NCBI GenBank assembly: GCA_946902985.2
Contig: OX336399.1
Span: 163,476,911-163,540,910, forward strand
Length of the DNA stretch: 64,000 bases
Origin: Meconema thalassinum
Lineage: Eukaryota; Arthropoda; Insecta; Orthoptera; Tettigoniidae
Reading direction: 5' to 3'
The notes beneath the pieces were generated by a model. That model saw only the letters and a list, made by a program, of their open reading frames with translations. It had not been told where the DNA came from and searched no databases. The position numbers were made by a program, and so were the translations under genes. Positions 11,640 to 23,600 of the stretch are shown here, in pieces; position 1 is the stretch's first letter, and the number at the start of each line of letters is the position of its first letter.

Positions 11640-13936
11640 CGAGGGTAGTTTTGTAAGGAAGACGCGGCAAAACGTAATAATACGCTGAAACACTGATTAA
11701 ATTGAATACAGGTGTCTGAAGATGCGAGTTATACCAAAGAAGGAACATCTTGGGAATTAATGATGCCGAACTAATTACGGCATTTACACCAAATTGAGTT
11801 TTATGTTCTTATTGGTGTTGAGGCATTCATCAGTTTTTAGGCCTAATTTCGAGCACAGCCACTTTCACTCATTGGTCGTGCACATTTTGATATTCAAGAA
11901 TACGAACCTCAAAATTAATAAACAGAACAATTAAAAAAGGACGCATATTTGCACAAAAATACTGTATAGCCTATAGGTTTCGGTACCGTACGGTATTTTC
12001 TTTGTGGGGGGTAGAAACTTGACGATTAACCTCGAATTGATTAATTACGTAGGCCTACCGTAATTATTGACCGACAGCCGTTTGATAATTTGGGATTTCC
12101 AGAGGAATTATTTTTATTTTTTTGGTATATAGGGAAGGCCTGCACATGCTGAGATTAGAATTGAAGAGTTTTTTTTAAATAACTTATCACCACTGTTATT
12201 ACGTTTCCAAAGTTGTATAACCGGAGCGAGAAAAAAAACAGGGCCAAAATAAGGTTTAGCCATGCACAATGCCTCATGCAAGTCACAGAACACCGAATAC
12301 GAGTTAAGGTTACGCCCACTTTGGTTGCAGCGCTTGGCTTCACTCATACGAGCTCAGGGCATCTCCTCTTATTCTTTCCTCCATGTGTGCTACCCAAGGA
12401 GTAATAAGGAGGCGCCCTGTCAGCGCTATAGCATGCGGGGAGTTGAAGCACTAACCACGCCCCCATATTTGCCCAGCTCGACCGGTAAATTGAGCCTACG
12501 GTACCGTAGACTTATTTATTAGTGGGATTTAAGTATGATTACTAGTAAAAGATTCGTTTTAGGTAGTTAGTAATTGTTGCTTTAAGGGGCGGAACTACGA
12601 AAAAGAAAAAGATTCGTGTGCAGGTAGGCCTATACTACGAAATTGTAAGGTAGGCCTATATGATGATGGAAATCAAGGAATATTTGTTGATCTTTGCTAG
12701 CTAGCGTGAAGTGTACGGCAGCCACAATACTTTTCGTTGCAATAGAAAATCATGTAAACTGCCATAAAACGTTTAATTTTACAATATAAACTAGAGCAAT
12801 ACACCGATCTGAAGTATGGTATAGCACATGGGAAATGAATGTATTATACCGGTATACAGTTTTTATGACCTGTAATTATTGTGGGTTTTCAGGCAACCAG
12901 ACACCCATCACTATACTTAACTTATACCAGATAATAATAGGCAAATAATTACCGAGATACCATTAGGCCTGCCATTATATTCACGAATGTGTATTAAATA
13001 AATTTGAAATATTAAGGCATGCGAACTAATTGGGTGGTGGCGTTATTGTTTTTATTGCACGATGATTTAAAAAGATAGGCCAGTTCAGTTCCGGTAACAA
13101 ACTAAACAAGGTCTAGGCTGAGGTTTGAGATTAACACACTAAAATATGCAAATAATGGCATATCAATCTTCTAACACCCACGAGCAATAAATCTAGAGCT
13201 CAAGCTACGTTAAAAATAGATTAGGGTAATTAGATTACAGTAATGCCGTTCATTAATTGACGAGCAAAAACTATTTCCAGTAAGAAACTGAGTAAAATAT
13301 CCGTAATTAATTCCTAGCAATCGAAATAATTATATTGGTGGACACGTATGCCACTATTTGAACATTTAACGAATGATACTAGAACAGTAGCGTGAGGTGG
13401 CTACTCTAAGGATGAAAACTTAACACAATAAATGGCAAATAACGTGGATTTACTTGTCAAATGACATTACTTTGGCAGGTGGGAGTTCTGTTTGTGCAAA
13501 CATATGCCCCACATGTCGACATTTCGACCCACACGCGAAATATGATCAATTTTAAGTACGTACGTCACACCTTAACATGCTATTCTTATGGGACTACCGC
13601 AATGTTTTGAGCATATGTGAAGGAGTAACTTCTGGCTTCACTTCCTTGCCGTTAGGGCCTCTCCTTATTACTCCTTGGTGCTACCACCCAGCGAAACAAT
13701 AATCTGTGACTCAAGTGCACCCCGACAGTCAACTGTTTCTGCCAACCACTCCCAAACAAATTTCCGACTTGAACGCTACCCTACATCCTTGTCCGCATCA
13801 GCGCTAGTGAGCTCTCGCACAAATATTAAACAGTGAAGTGACGAGTTACGTGCTGCCAAAGAATTAGTAATACACCTTTCACATCTAAAGCAGTGCCTTT
13901 ACAATACTAGTAGCATTATTAGGAGCCAGTGCAATA
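11640..13936. other. No gene recognised
   Basis: This is AT-rich DNA. At about 12310-12420 (minus) and 13640-13690 (plus) there are copies of the dispersed piece also seen at 11005-11100; shared text includes CTCCTTATTACTCCTTGG and GCACACATGGAGGAAAGA. The segment just before 13937 is presumably the LINE 5' region, but I cannot place its boundary. Confidence 0.5.
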
Positions 13937-14878
13937 ATGGGTGTCTGTTTTGAGTGCAACAAGGCGGTGTCCAGGCAAGACATCAATGCAAAAATGCAAT
14001 GTGCTGTATGTAAAAACTGGTATCATAATTATTGTGTAAATTTAAAAGAAGATGATCTCAAGTCCATAATTTCTTCGCACAAACAATGGAAATGTAATAA
14101 GTGTCCCAAGAAGAAGCTTAGCCTACATGAAGAGGGAAAGAATCAGTTAGCCCTACCTAACAACGACGAAGTTTTTAACTTATTGACTAATTTAAACAAA
14201 GAAATCTCTGAGTTAAAGGAATTGTGTTAACAGAGGGAAACTGATTTGGGGAGGTCGTTAGATCTGGTGCACGAGAAATTGGACGAAAATAAGGAAACCC
14301 TGCGGAAACAAGCAGAAACTATTAAAGATTGCAGGCAAGCAATTGAAGAGATGCATCAGGAGAACCTAAAGTTAAAGAAAGAAAACTTGGAACTAAAATC
14401 AATACTTACTGATTCTGAGCAATACTCAGGGATCAATATGATAGAAATACATTGTATACCGTCAAACCCTGCAGAGGACACAAGCAGGTTGGTTCAAGAA
14501 GTCGCGCGAACACTCCACGTGGAACTGAAAGAGGAACATATTGACGCTTGCCACAGACTTCCCCCTCGTAACAATTCCCAGATTGCGCCTATAATCGTGA
14601 AATTTACAAGACGTCACTACAAAGAAGAAATCCTCAGACAACGGAGAATTAAACGTAATCAGAGTACCCTTGACCTTGGATACACCTACAACAACCCGGT
14701 GTATATAAAATCAAGCCTTTGCGGGGAGCGGAAAAAACTTCTAGCGAAGGCAAGGGAAGTGAAACGAGCGAAGGACCTAAAGCACTTATGGACAAAGAAT
14801 GGCAGAATACTCATGAGGAAACACGACCACTCTCAGGTAATCTCCATCAACACTGAAGAGGACCTTGACAAACTTTAA
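13937..14878 (+). pseudogene. LINE ORF1 protein with one in-frame stop
   Basis: The reading frame covers 314 codons, broken only by a TAA at 14228-14230. Residues about 5-55 form a PHD-like zinc finger (CFECNKAVS ... CAVCKNWYHNYC ... WKCNKCPKKK: Cys pairs with H in WYHNYC). A Lys/Glu-rich coiled coil follows (about residues 105-160). The end (about 165-300) contains DACHRLPPRN and VKFTRR, as in RRM-like ORF1 domains. ORF1 proteins of this kind bind element RNA. The start was chosen as the first ATG, nine codons or fewer before the first Cys pair. ORF2 starts 15 bp downstream. The single stop makes it inactive unless read through. Confidence 0.85.
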
Positions 14879-15232
14879 CCTGAACATTGAAGATGACTCA
14901 TAAGAAAAAAGAAACCAACATTTACTACCAGAACGTAAGAGGACTACGGACCAAATCCAATACTTTATTTTTAAATACACTGTCAAATAACTATGATATT
15001 ATTTGTCTTTCAGAAACATGGCTTCTTGAGGGTGTAAACAGTTCTGAGCTCTTTGATGACAGGTATATTGTGTACAGGAAAGACCGAGATTTTTCTTTAA
15101 GTTCCAAGAAAGATGGTGGTGGAATTTTAATAAGTGTTAAAAGTACAATACATTCGAAGAGAATGCCAATGTTAGAATCGGATACCGAATCATTATGGAT
15201 TAAAGTTTCATTCAACAATAGGGAATGTTATA

Positions 15233-15848
15233 CAGGGTCTTTCATATAAAGTAAGAACGGCGAGCGGCGGTTTTGTCATTCGCTGCTGAAGCCGGCTTGG
15301 CCAAGCTTGTGACGCACCACGGCCCCCTGCTGTAGAATTGAAACCGCGCGCATAGTACAAACTTGACCTTGCAATAAGCGTGCAGGTGTTGTCAGTCGCC
15401 AGTCTGAACCTTAGCTGCTAACATGTTGAGACAGTTATCATTGCAACATCGTAATTTTGTATGTAAAATTCATTTTAATTACGATTCGGCTCGGCGGGTA
15501 CGTGATGCATTTGTTCAGCAATTTCTTGATGAAGTGCCACCTTCACTAGCACAGATTCACGTAATTGTAAATAACTTTGACACTACTGGTTCAGTGCTCA
15601 ATAAAAATCAGAAAAAATAGAGTGGCATGACTCACTCGCGTCAGCCAAAATGTGGTTACCAGATACAATGCCTGTATAACCCAGGAAGGACGACACTTCC
15701 AGCAACTTTTATAAGGTAATATTTCATAGACGATTGTACACACGCTTAAAGCAGGGGGCCACGGCTCGCCACAGGCTCGGTCAAGGCCACCACACTAGCG
15801 GATAACAAACCCGCCGCTTGGCGTTCTTACTTTAAATGAAAGACCCTG
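15233..15848 (+). mobile_element. 616-bp TIR element (MITE-like) carrying a DUF4817-type ORF
   Basis: The left end begins CAGGGTCTTTCATATAAAGT. The reverse complement of the right end begins CAGGGTCTTTCATTTAAAGT. TIR similarity extends about 90 bp (GTAAGAACG ... GGCGG; GGGGGCC). TA dinucleotides flank it (15231-15232 and 15849-15850), and excising it repairs the LINE frame. It encodes one short ORF (15423-15620) and no DDE domain, so it is non-autonomous. Confidence 0.92.
15423..15620 (+). CDS. 65-aa DUF4817-like helix-turn-helix ORF within the MITE
   Basis: The translation has the helix-turn-helix pattern of DUF4817 transposase N-termini: LQHRNFVCKIHFNYDSAR, then a segment with PPSLAQIHVIVNNFDTTGSV, ending NKNQKK. 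In full transposases this domain binds the TIRs (family knowledge). Here it stops at a TAG before any catalytic domain. It may be just a deletion remnant, or a stand-alone DNA-binding peptide; the sequence cannot decide. Confidence 0.6.
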   Translation: MLRQLSLQHRNFVCKIHFNYDSARRVRDAFVQQFLDEVPPSLAQIHVIVNNFDTTGSVLNKNQKK

Positions 15849-16592
15849 TATATGTGTTCCATACTTTCCGCCGAATTCCAATATAGAAGCATACAAATCA
15901 TTTTATAAGAAAATAGAAGAAAATATGCAGTTATTTAAAGATTACGATATTTGTATCATTGGTGACTTTAATTTACCGGAAGTAACTGATAAATCTTACA
16001 ATCTATTGAAGGGTTCAAACAAATCCAAAGAGTTACAGAATTGTTTGCACCTGCTGAATGCCAGGCTGTTTAACGATATTAAGAATGTTAATGGGAGAAC
16101 TCATGATTTAATAATCAGTAACATTGACCAGTTGCATATCCAGGAAGAAACCGACCCCTTAGTCCGATTAGATGAAAATCATCCAGCATTGCAAATTATA
16201 TACAAACAGGGGAAAATAACCAGATCACATGAAAGTTCAACCTATGAATATAACTTCCTCAGGGCAGACTTCTTAAAATTGTATGAATTAGTGAAAAAAT
16301 GCAATTGGGATAACATGAATAATTGTAGAAATATAAACGAAGCTGTTGATATCGTTTATGACAAAATATACTCTATAATTGACCAGTGCGTTCCAAAGAC
16401 TAAACATTACAAGAGCACATATCCTGTTTGGTTCACTCAGTCTATAATATCAAATTTAAAGCTAAATGAAAAATATAGAAAAAAGAAAAATTTATCCGAA
16501 TATTACTTAAATAATTATACTCAACTTAGATCTAAAACTAAAATAGACATAAAAAAGCATATGATGACTATGTAGCTCTTACTGAGCGGAAC

Positions 16593-18363
16593 ATGGAAAA
16601 AGATAGCAACAGCTTCTGGAACTTTATAAAAAATAGAAAGGAGCGCAAAGGATCAGGATTGGCGATGGAATATGAAGGTAAAGAATATAGTAAATCACTG
16701 GAAATTGCCAATTGTTTCGCTGACTATTTCAAATCAGTATATTCGCAAACTATTCCCAACTATAATTTGAACACAATCAGCAATAACGTAAAGCAACATT
16801 ATTTTCAAAATTATTTGGTTATATCTGAAGTCACCGAGGATATGGTTGAATTCGCCATTAAGAAACTAAAACCAAAAAAAGTCAGTGGGGCCTGATGGGT
16901 TACCACCATACCTCTTTAAAGGCTGTAAGGAATATATTACTAAACCACTGACTATAATATACAATCTCATACTGAAGACCAGCACATTTCCAGATAAATG
17001 GAAACATACAAAAGTAACACCAATTCTAAAATCCGGAAACTCAGTTCAGATTAAGAATTACAGACCTGTAGCTGTATCGTCATCTCCGGCTAAGATATTT
17101 GAGAGTATTTTGTAGAGTCATATTTTTCAACATGTTAAAGTGATCATTTCCCCAAATCAGCATGGATTTATACCATACAGGTCAACCGTGACTAACCTTA
17201 TTCATTTTACGCAATTTGTATCCACGGAGCTAGATCACAAAGGCCAAGTAGTTGTAATATATACCGACTTTCAAAAGGCATTTGACAAAGTGGATCATGA
17301 TGTACTCATCACTAAACTATCAACGTATAATTTTTCTGAACCACTGTTTCGTCTGCTGATTTCATACCTGAAGAACAGAACACAAGTTGTGAAATATAAA
17401 ACGCAACTATCCAAAACATTTCCCACCAACTCAGGAGTTACTCAGGGATCTAACTTAGGACCAATACTATTCTTATTATTTTTAAACGACATCTCTGATA
17501 AAGTTCAACACTCAGAAATTTTATTATTCGCAGACGATATAACATTATATAAATCAATACGTGACCCTTACGATTGTATCAAACTTCAAAATGATTTAAA
17601 TGAACTAAACATATGGACGAAAGAAAATAAACTGCCATTTAACATCAGTAAATGCAAGCAAATTAATTTTACTAGGCGAAAAAATTACATAAAGTTTCAC
17701 TATGACATTGACGGGGAATGCTTACTAAAAATTCATGAAGTTCAGCATCTGGGAATTGTATTTACCAATGATCTGAATTTTCAAAGACATATAGAGAAAA
17801 TTGTCTCTAAAGCACATAAAGGTATGGGATTTGTAATAAGAAATTCATTTAATTTCTCCTATGGTATTTTAATATTGCTCTTTAATGCCTTCATCAGATC
17901 ACAATGAGGATATGCTTCAGTTATATGGAATCCATACACTTTGAAACATAATAAGCTTATAGAGAACATCCAAAAGAAATTCTTAAAATATGTATATTAC
18001 AAAAGATTTGGCTATTATCCCTCTTACGAATCGTACAGATTTATATTACAGTCCTTCAATGTCAGAAAACTATCTCACAGGCGAAATTGTCAGGGCCTGC
18101 TTTACCTCTATAAAATAGTAAACAATAAAATTGACGACGCTAAAATTCGAGAGAGAATTACGTTTTATGTACCAGCTGTGAAACCTAGTAGATTCCGAAA
18201 CATTTTCATTATTCCGAGAGTACACACAGATAACCATAAAAACTCGCCGATTAACAGAATTTTATCCCATTATAATAAAGTTCATCATCTTGACTTAGAT
18301 ATTTTCAGTATGTCAGAAAACCAGTTTGCAGCCTCCTGTCATAAACTGCAAGATGTCTTGTAA
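16593..18363 (+). pseudogene. LINE ORF2, reverse transcriptase and C-terminal region
   Basis: RT motifs appear in order: GPDGLPPYLFKG, NYRPVAVSSSPAKIFE, a FQKAFDKVDHD block, SGVTQGSNLGPILFLLF, and the catalytic LLFADDITLY. A C-terminal region runs to LQDVL and a stop at 18363. Breaks are a frameshift between 16895 and 16885 (overlapping frames), an in-frame TAG at 17113-17115 and an in-frame TGA at 17905-17907. FADD rather than YADD is normal for this LINE group. Inactive copy. Confidence 0.88.
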
Positions 18364-18423
18364 TACATTGTACTGTATTCAGCGCATTTCCTTCTCATAC
18401 CTAACCTCCTCCTCCTCCTCCTC

Positions 18424-18454
<31 letters not shown>

Positions 18455-18609
18455 TTTATAACGTGTTTCTCTATCTATATCTTCTCTTTATGTATCTTTT
18501 GTTTTTCTATTTATATATTGTTGTATATTATATGATTCTAGTAGTGAGCAATGTAATTGGGGCTTCCTGTAATGTTCACAACATAAATAAATAAATAAAT
18601 AAATAAATA

Positions 18610-18735
18610 TCTAACCTCCTTGATATTCATAGCACTCCAAGGAGCATTAAATTAGACACGCAAACTGCCCTCTGGTTGTCAATTAACAAAGCTTGCACCT
18701 GGCACCCCAGGCCATACGATATTATTATTATTATC
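18610..18735 (+). mobile_element. SINE type d, 3' fragment
   Basis: TAACCTCCTTGATATTCATAGC, CAAAGCTTGCACCTGGCACC and GGCCATACGATATTATTATT match the tail half of the SINE at 35004-35382 (reverse strand there). It directly abuts the LINE tail, so the LINE and this fragment may share an insertion history. Confidence 0.75.
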
Positions 18736-18985
18736 GATATACGAGATCATTTTTGTTGTATAATATAATAGCTGTTACCCGAGGCTTTGTCCGCAATAAC
18801 ATTTGGAATCCCGTTATAACATTAGTTATATAGATTTTTCCTGTAGTGGAAGATAATCACGGCAACATGGAGCGTTGAAATTGAAAATCGGGTGCAATAT
18901 ACGACGGGGAGCTTTGATTTAAGGCAAGACTCCTAGCCTACTGCCATGTCTATCGAGAGTGTTTTTAACGCCTAAGCACTTCTCG

Positions 18986-21500
18986 TTAAACTACATTTCT
19001 GGTCTTTCTCTCAGGCTGCAGAATGACTAAGCCACCAGAAGAACTGACTCTGGAGCATGCCACGTACAGTTGACCATTTGCGAAACAGTCACTTCTCAGA
19101 TCCACACCAGCTACTTTTAAACTCTGCCCCTGAGCCTTGTTAATTGTCATGGCGTAGCAGACTTTCAAAGGAAACGGCAGACGTTTGAATTGAAAATGGT
19201 AGTCTGATGGGATTAGAGGAATGCGGGGTATGAAGACAGTTTCGCCTTGGCCAACACCTGTAAATATGGTGGCTTCAATCACAAATTTATGCAGAGCTTT
19301 AACCTGCAGCCTGGTTCCATTGCAGAGTTTAGATTGCGCAATAACATGACAGGAGCACCAACCTTGAGGATCAGGACATGAGGCGGTATTCCGGGCGGGT
19401 TAAGAGTGTTTAAAAACTCCACAGGTTAATGAACTGCATCTTCAACCTCTACAACTGAGTCTACTGATTCGTATACCATTTTTGTTGTTGATAACTTCTT
19501 AAGGATGGCGAAATTTATACTATCAGCAGAGTCATTTGTTGGGGTAAGAATAGCTCTTTCTTCCATCCATGAATTATCAAGGTTGGAATTTACAAACACT
19601 TGGGGATAGATCTTTTCGATCAAATTCTCTAAACTGTCAACAACTTCGCACAGTTGAGCTGGAATAGTTATTTTTCCGTCATTTTCCTCCAACTTTCTAT
19701 CGCCAATGCTTAGAAGGGGACGGGAAAACTCTTCAGCCATAAAATCACCATGGGGGTGTACGCGCATGTTGCCAGTCAAGGGAATTGATCTGACTTTGGG
19801 CCATATGTAAGACGATTTTAGACAGGCATTTACTTCGTCAGCCCGTGTTCCACGCGGTATAATAGGGAGGGTCTGTCTAAAGTCACCGGCAAGAAGTACT
19901 GTGACTCCACCCATAAGTTGGTCGTTAACCCTAATGTCCCTAAGTGTTCTGTCCAATGCCTTGACTCCTCCTTTGTGCGCCATCGTGCATTCATCCCAAA
20001 CAATGGGTTTTGTCTCTCTCAGCACGCGAGCTGTGCCACTTTGCTTAGAGATGTTACAAAGGGCAGATGGAGCGTGACTGAGGTTAAGAGGGAGCTTGAA
20101 AGCAGAATGAGCTGTTCTTCCACCATCCAGTAGGGATTCTGCAATACCCGAGGAGGTGACTGCGATGGCAATGTTCTGTCAACTTCTAAATGTACTGAGC
20201 AGGAGATTAATCAGGAAGGTTTTGCCAGTTCCGCCTGGTGCATCTAGAAAAATTAGCTAACCACATTCTGAAACAACACTTCGAACTATTTCGTCATAGG
20301 CCAATCTCTGCCCGTTGTTCAATTTTGGAACATTATCAGCAACCACTTTGGACAACTTAATTGTGTCGTAAGATAGTTCACTGACATATTCTCGGCGAAC
20401 AACGACGGAGTCTTGTTCCCTAGAAGGCGGCGGAAGTCCAAAGCGTTCTAGTTGTTGACCAGACATTTTTAGTACTAAATCCTCAAGAAGCACCAGACAC
20501 CTGTTGTAGATAACGCCCATGATGAGGTTGACATCAGCACACTGCCTCTGAACCTCTCTCACCACATCTTCCGCGAGGCTGTCTTTGTGGTTTTTCCAGA
20601 GCATGATGGCATCACTCACTTGACAAAACACCAGTAAGATGGCAAACAGCTCGCGTATCTTGTGGGGAGAGTCGGTGGAGGACGCTTCCTCTAGTGTGCG
20701 GTCCCAGTGCGCATCATCCTGTAGCAAGTCAAGTGCTTTACATGCCTCTTGAAATGTTGGTTGAACCACCCCTGCCACGGTTTTGAGGTCAGTAAAAGAC
20801 TGAGGGTCAAGAATTTTATGTAAAAGGAGGCGGAGGTAATAGCACTTGGCATTACCAGGGTGAACGGTGTAAACTCTGCCAAGGGTCTGATCTTTTTTCA
20901 AACCAGGATAACCTGGGACTGGCTTTCCTTGTTTCCTTCTACAAAACGTATTACCTTTCCAAACGAAATAGGATGGAACTTCACAATATAAAAGTGTTGA
21001 AGCAAATTTATCGGATCGGCATAGTTCGAAGAAAGCAAAAAGAGTTGTGTTTGGAGGGCTGTTAAACTGATCACGAACGTCGTCTTCATTAAAGTAAACC
21101 CGCTGGCCGTTCTCGAGGTGGACGGCAAGTTGCATGACCGAAGGATAGCGTTCATGTATGATGAAGCAGAAAATGCGCCAAGCCGCCTCTGAGCTGCTGA
21201 TGTAGCGTCCTAATTCATATCTCGCAACTTCGTCAAACTCTCCGATGCTAAAAGTAGCTTGGTCGGAACCTTTGTTAACATACTTGCAAATGTATTTTAT
21301 TGACTTTACAGAGTTGCACTAAACATTGATATGAGCTGAGAAGGTGCGAGATAGGACGGGCTTATAGGGTCCACCCAGCTATTGTCAATTTCCACTCCCT
21401 TTTTAATAATAGAAACCCCACCCTCCGAAGTGGGCAGCCTGCGATATTTGGGATACCCATCTTCTGGGTGGCTCTTTGTATATATGGCCACCGCATCCCT
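18986..21500 (-). pseudogene. Helitron helicase (Pif1-like), degraded
   Basis: Helitrons use a Rep-helicase to move by rolling-circle transposition. In order on the minus strand: DGYPKYRR and an IIKKGVEIDNSWV segment (about 21480-21350), a SDQATFSIGEFDEVARYELG-like block, RVYTVHPGNAKCYYLRLLL, LPPPSRE, Walker A (APGGTGKTF, about 20230), the DEC Walker B (PIVWDECTMAH), GGVTVLLAGDFRQTLP, and the C-terminal KVCYAMTINKAQGQS and GQLYVACSRVSS. In-frame stops flank the Walker A segment and frames shift near 21165 and 19290. The HUH Rep nuclease is absent: the helicase-proximal motif DGYPKYRR follows an unrelated segment, suggesting an internal deletion. Confidence 0.9.
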
Positions 21501-21736
21501 ATTGATTTTCTTATTGCTTTCAACATACTTCTTAACTGCCCTAAAGTTTACTTCAGGGTGTTATTTCTCGTATTTGTTTACAGCTTTATTTAATTGTTTT
21601 TACGGATGTTGTTAGTAAATCGTTTTCTACGTTTTGAACCTCTATTTGATTTAGTTCGAGGCACTGACTCGAGGAGGATTTTCGCGGTAGAAGGAGAAGA
21701 TGTTAATGAAGAAGGCTGAATGAGAAGCGGGTATTC

Positions 21737-22195
21737 TCATTGTAAAATTGTAGGCGTGAATGGCTCGTAAACATCAAAATGTCCCTGCGTGAACGCTCCC
21801 GTAAACCTTAACCTTTTAACAGAAGCTGAAGAACCATACGTATTTCCAGTTCGGAGTATACGATTACAGTAGACCTGGAATTGGAAAGGATAAATCTCTG
21901 CCGCTACTTGCAATTCGAATGATGTACCGTATGTGTAAGGCATAGACATAACAGATACATATTCAGCCTTGTTTATGTAAGGCTGGCAATCTCGTGTCAT
22001 AGAATACACCTGTAGTCTTTCCCAGTTGTTAGAGGCGTGTCTGACGATATCAGCACGCACTGTACGTGCATGTAATATGTTGCCATACATTGCGTAAGAT
22101 AGAGCAGAGAAGAGACAGGCACCATCTCCGGGAATGTCATAGACTTGGTGGGGAACTTGGGTGCCATCTAACTCTAACATTTCTACTGCAGCCAT
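21737..22195 (-). CDS. OTU-domain cysteine protease of the Helitron
   Basis: The frame is about 152 aa from MAAVEML. It has the OTU signature: GDGACLFSALSYAMYGN holds the catalytic Asp and Cys (DGAC), and HFDVYEPF near the end holds the general-base His. OTU enzymes remove ubiquitin; OTU domains are known in animal Helitron/Helentron proteins. The frame ends with a TAA 14 codons after the His. Upstream, a longer start (22210) adds five residues. The intact frame and both catalytic positions suggest little decay compared with the helicase next to it. A stand-alone OTU gene cannot be excluded. Confidence 0.75.
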   Translation of the reverse strand: MAAVEMLELDGTQVPHQVYDIPGDGACLFSALSYAMYGNILHARTVRADIVRHASNNWERLQVYSMTRDCQPYINKAEYVSVMSMPYTYGTSFELQVAAEIYPFQFQVYCNRILRTGNTYGSSASVKRLRFTGAFTQGHFDVYEPFTPTILQ

Positions 22196-22254
22196 CGTGA
22201 AAACAATCAATGAACAGCAAGTACAAAAAATAAGAAGAAGAAGAATCCCTTGAG

Positions 22255-22725
22255 TAATAAAAAATGGAATACACCTAACGTAAAAATAAATCTCTACTAA
22301 AAAAAACTGATAAATGGAATATACCTAGCCTAACTTAAAACGTAATAACAAATCTCTACTTAAAAAAACTGATAAATGGAATAGACATAGCCTAACTTAA
22401 CAAAATTAACGTTGGTAGAGGTAATTTTCTTTTACCAAAATGTATTTTTCATTATAACTAACTATGTACTACCAGGAAATGATGAAAAACGCCGAACCTA
22501 ATCCAACAAACAAAGTAACTCTACAGTTACTTCAACTAAAGGCTAATATATAATGCAATATGATGATTATGAAGTGATGGTGAAAGTACGAAGTACAAAC
22601 AGAAATGAAATGCAATGTGATGATTATGAAGTGATGGTGAAAGTAAGAATTACAAATAGAAATGAACTAGACAGTTACTTCAACTATAGGCTAAAATGAT
22701 TGTGACGTGATGGTGAAAGTACAAA
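22255..22725. repeat. Two short tandem duplications upstream of the OTU frame
   Basis: 22255-22400 holds about two and a half copies of a roughly 63-bp unit (AAAAAACTGATAAATGGAAT, CTAGCCTAACTT, AATCTCTACT). 22552-22720 holds three copies of GATTATGAAGTGATGGTGAA followed by AGTA (third copy GACGTGATGGTGAAAGTA). Non-coding. Confidence 0.8.
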
Positions 22726-22905
22726 TTACAGAGAAGTACTGTTTGAACAGAGAGAACGGGTAAAGGACGGGAGCGCAGACAACAATGACGTGCACGTTAT
22801 GACAGTAAAGAACACACTGAGCATTGCCACACAGCTCAAGGCCTGCAAAGCGTCAGAACTGTGGTAGGGGCGACGTGATGCAGCCCGCATTACCTGGCAA
22901 CAATA

Positions 22906-23600
22906 GACTTTAATGGCGGTTTTCGCGGTTTGACCATGATCCCGAGTGAAAATTTTGAAAACTTTTCTTAGCGAGCACCTACGGCCCTTGAGGAAGCTGC
23001 ATACCAAAGTTCATTCCAATCCGTTCGGTGGTTTCTGAGATTTCGTAACGAATGAGTGATTGGTATTTGACAAATATATAGTAGAAATCGCGGTTTTCGC
23101 ATTTTGGCCATGATCCCGAGTGAATGTTTTGAAAACTTTTCTTAACGGGCACCTACGGCCCTTGAGGAAGTTGCATACCAAATTTCATTCAAATCCGTTT
23201 TGACAAATATATCGTAGAAATCGCGGTTTTCGCGGTTTGACCATGATCCTTGACTATGATCCCGAGTGAATTTTTTGAAAACCTTTCTTAGCGAGCACCT
23301 ACGGCCCGGGAGGAAGCTGCATACCAAATTTCATTCCAATCCGTTCGGTAGTTTCTGAGATTTCGTGATGACTGAGTGAGTGGTATTTGACAAATATATA
23401 GTAGAAATCGCGGTTTTCGCCGTTTGACCATGATCCCGAGTGAATTGTTTTAAAACCGTTCTTAGCGAGCACCTACAGCCCTTGAGGAAGCTGCATAACA
23501 AATTTCATTCCAATCCGTTCGGTGGCTTCTAAGATTTCGTGATGAATGAATGAGTGAGTGAGTGAGTGAGTGAGTGGTATTTGACAAATGTATAGTAGAT
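22906..23600 (+). repeat. Tandem repeat of about 180 bp, four copies
   Basis: Each unit reads GCGGTTTTCGC, a TTTGACCATGATCCCGAGTG block, TTAGCGAGCACCTACGGCCC, GAGGAAGCTGCATACCAAAT, CATTCCAATCCGTTCGGTGG and TTTGACAAATATATAGTAGA. Unit starts are near 22916, 23090, 23223 and 23410. The third lacks about 50 bp. The last unit runs into GAGT repeats at 23545-23575. One partial copy of the unit end recurs at 26236-26357. Confidence 0.9.

Larger units (their letters stand above)
14893..16575 (+). pseudogene. LINE ORF2, endonuclease part
   Basis: This is an APE-type endonuclease. The N-terminal YYQNVRGLRTK and IICLSETWL (catalytic Glu) lie upstream of the MITE. CIIGDFNLPEV (metal-binding Asp/Asn) lies downstream at about 15950. 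Removing the MITE and one TA restores one continuous frame across the junction, so the insertion alone broke this part. A frameshift in an A run near 16550 ends the frame at 16575. The next piece (16593-16895) is the linker to RT in another frame. Confidence 0.82.
13937..18609 (+). mobile_element. Near full-length two-ORF LINE, degraded, split by a MITE
   Basis: The order is ORF1 (13937-14878), ORF2 endonuclease (14893-16575, interrupted 15233-15848), reverse transcriptase (16885-17907), a C-terminal region (17941-18363), a 3' UTR with TCC/TTC simple repeats (18405-18455), and an AAAT-repeat tail (about 18584-18609). The order and the FADD RT motif fit a CR1/Jockey-superfamily LINE. I found no clear target-site duplication because the 5' boundary is uncertain. 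Confidence 0.88.
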
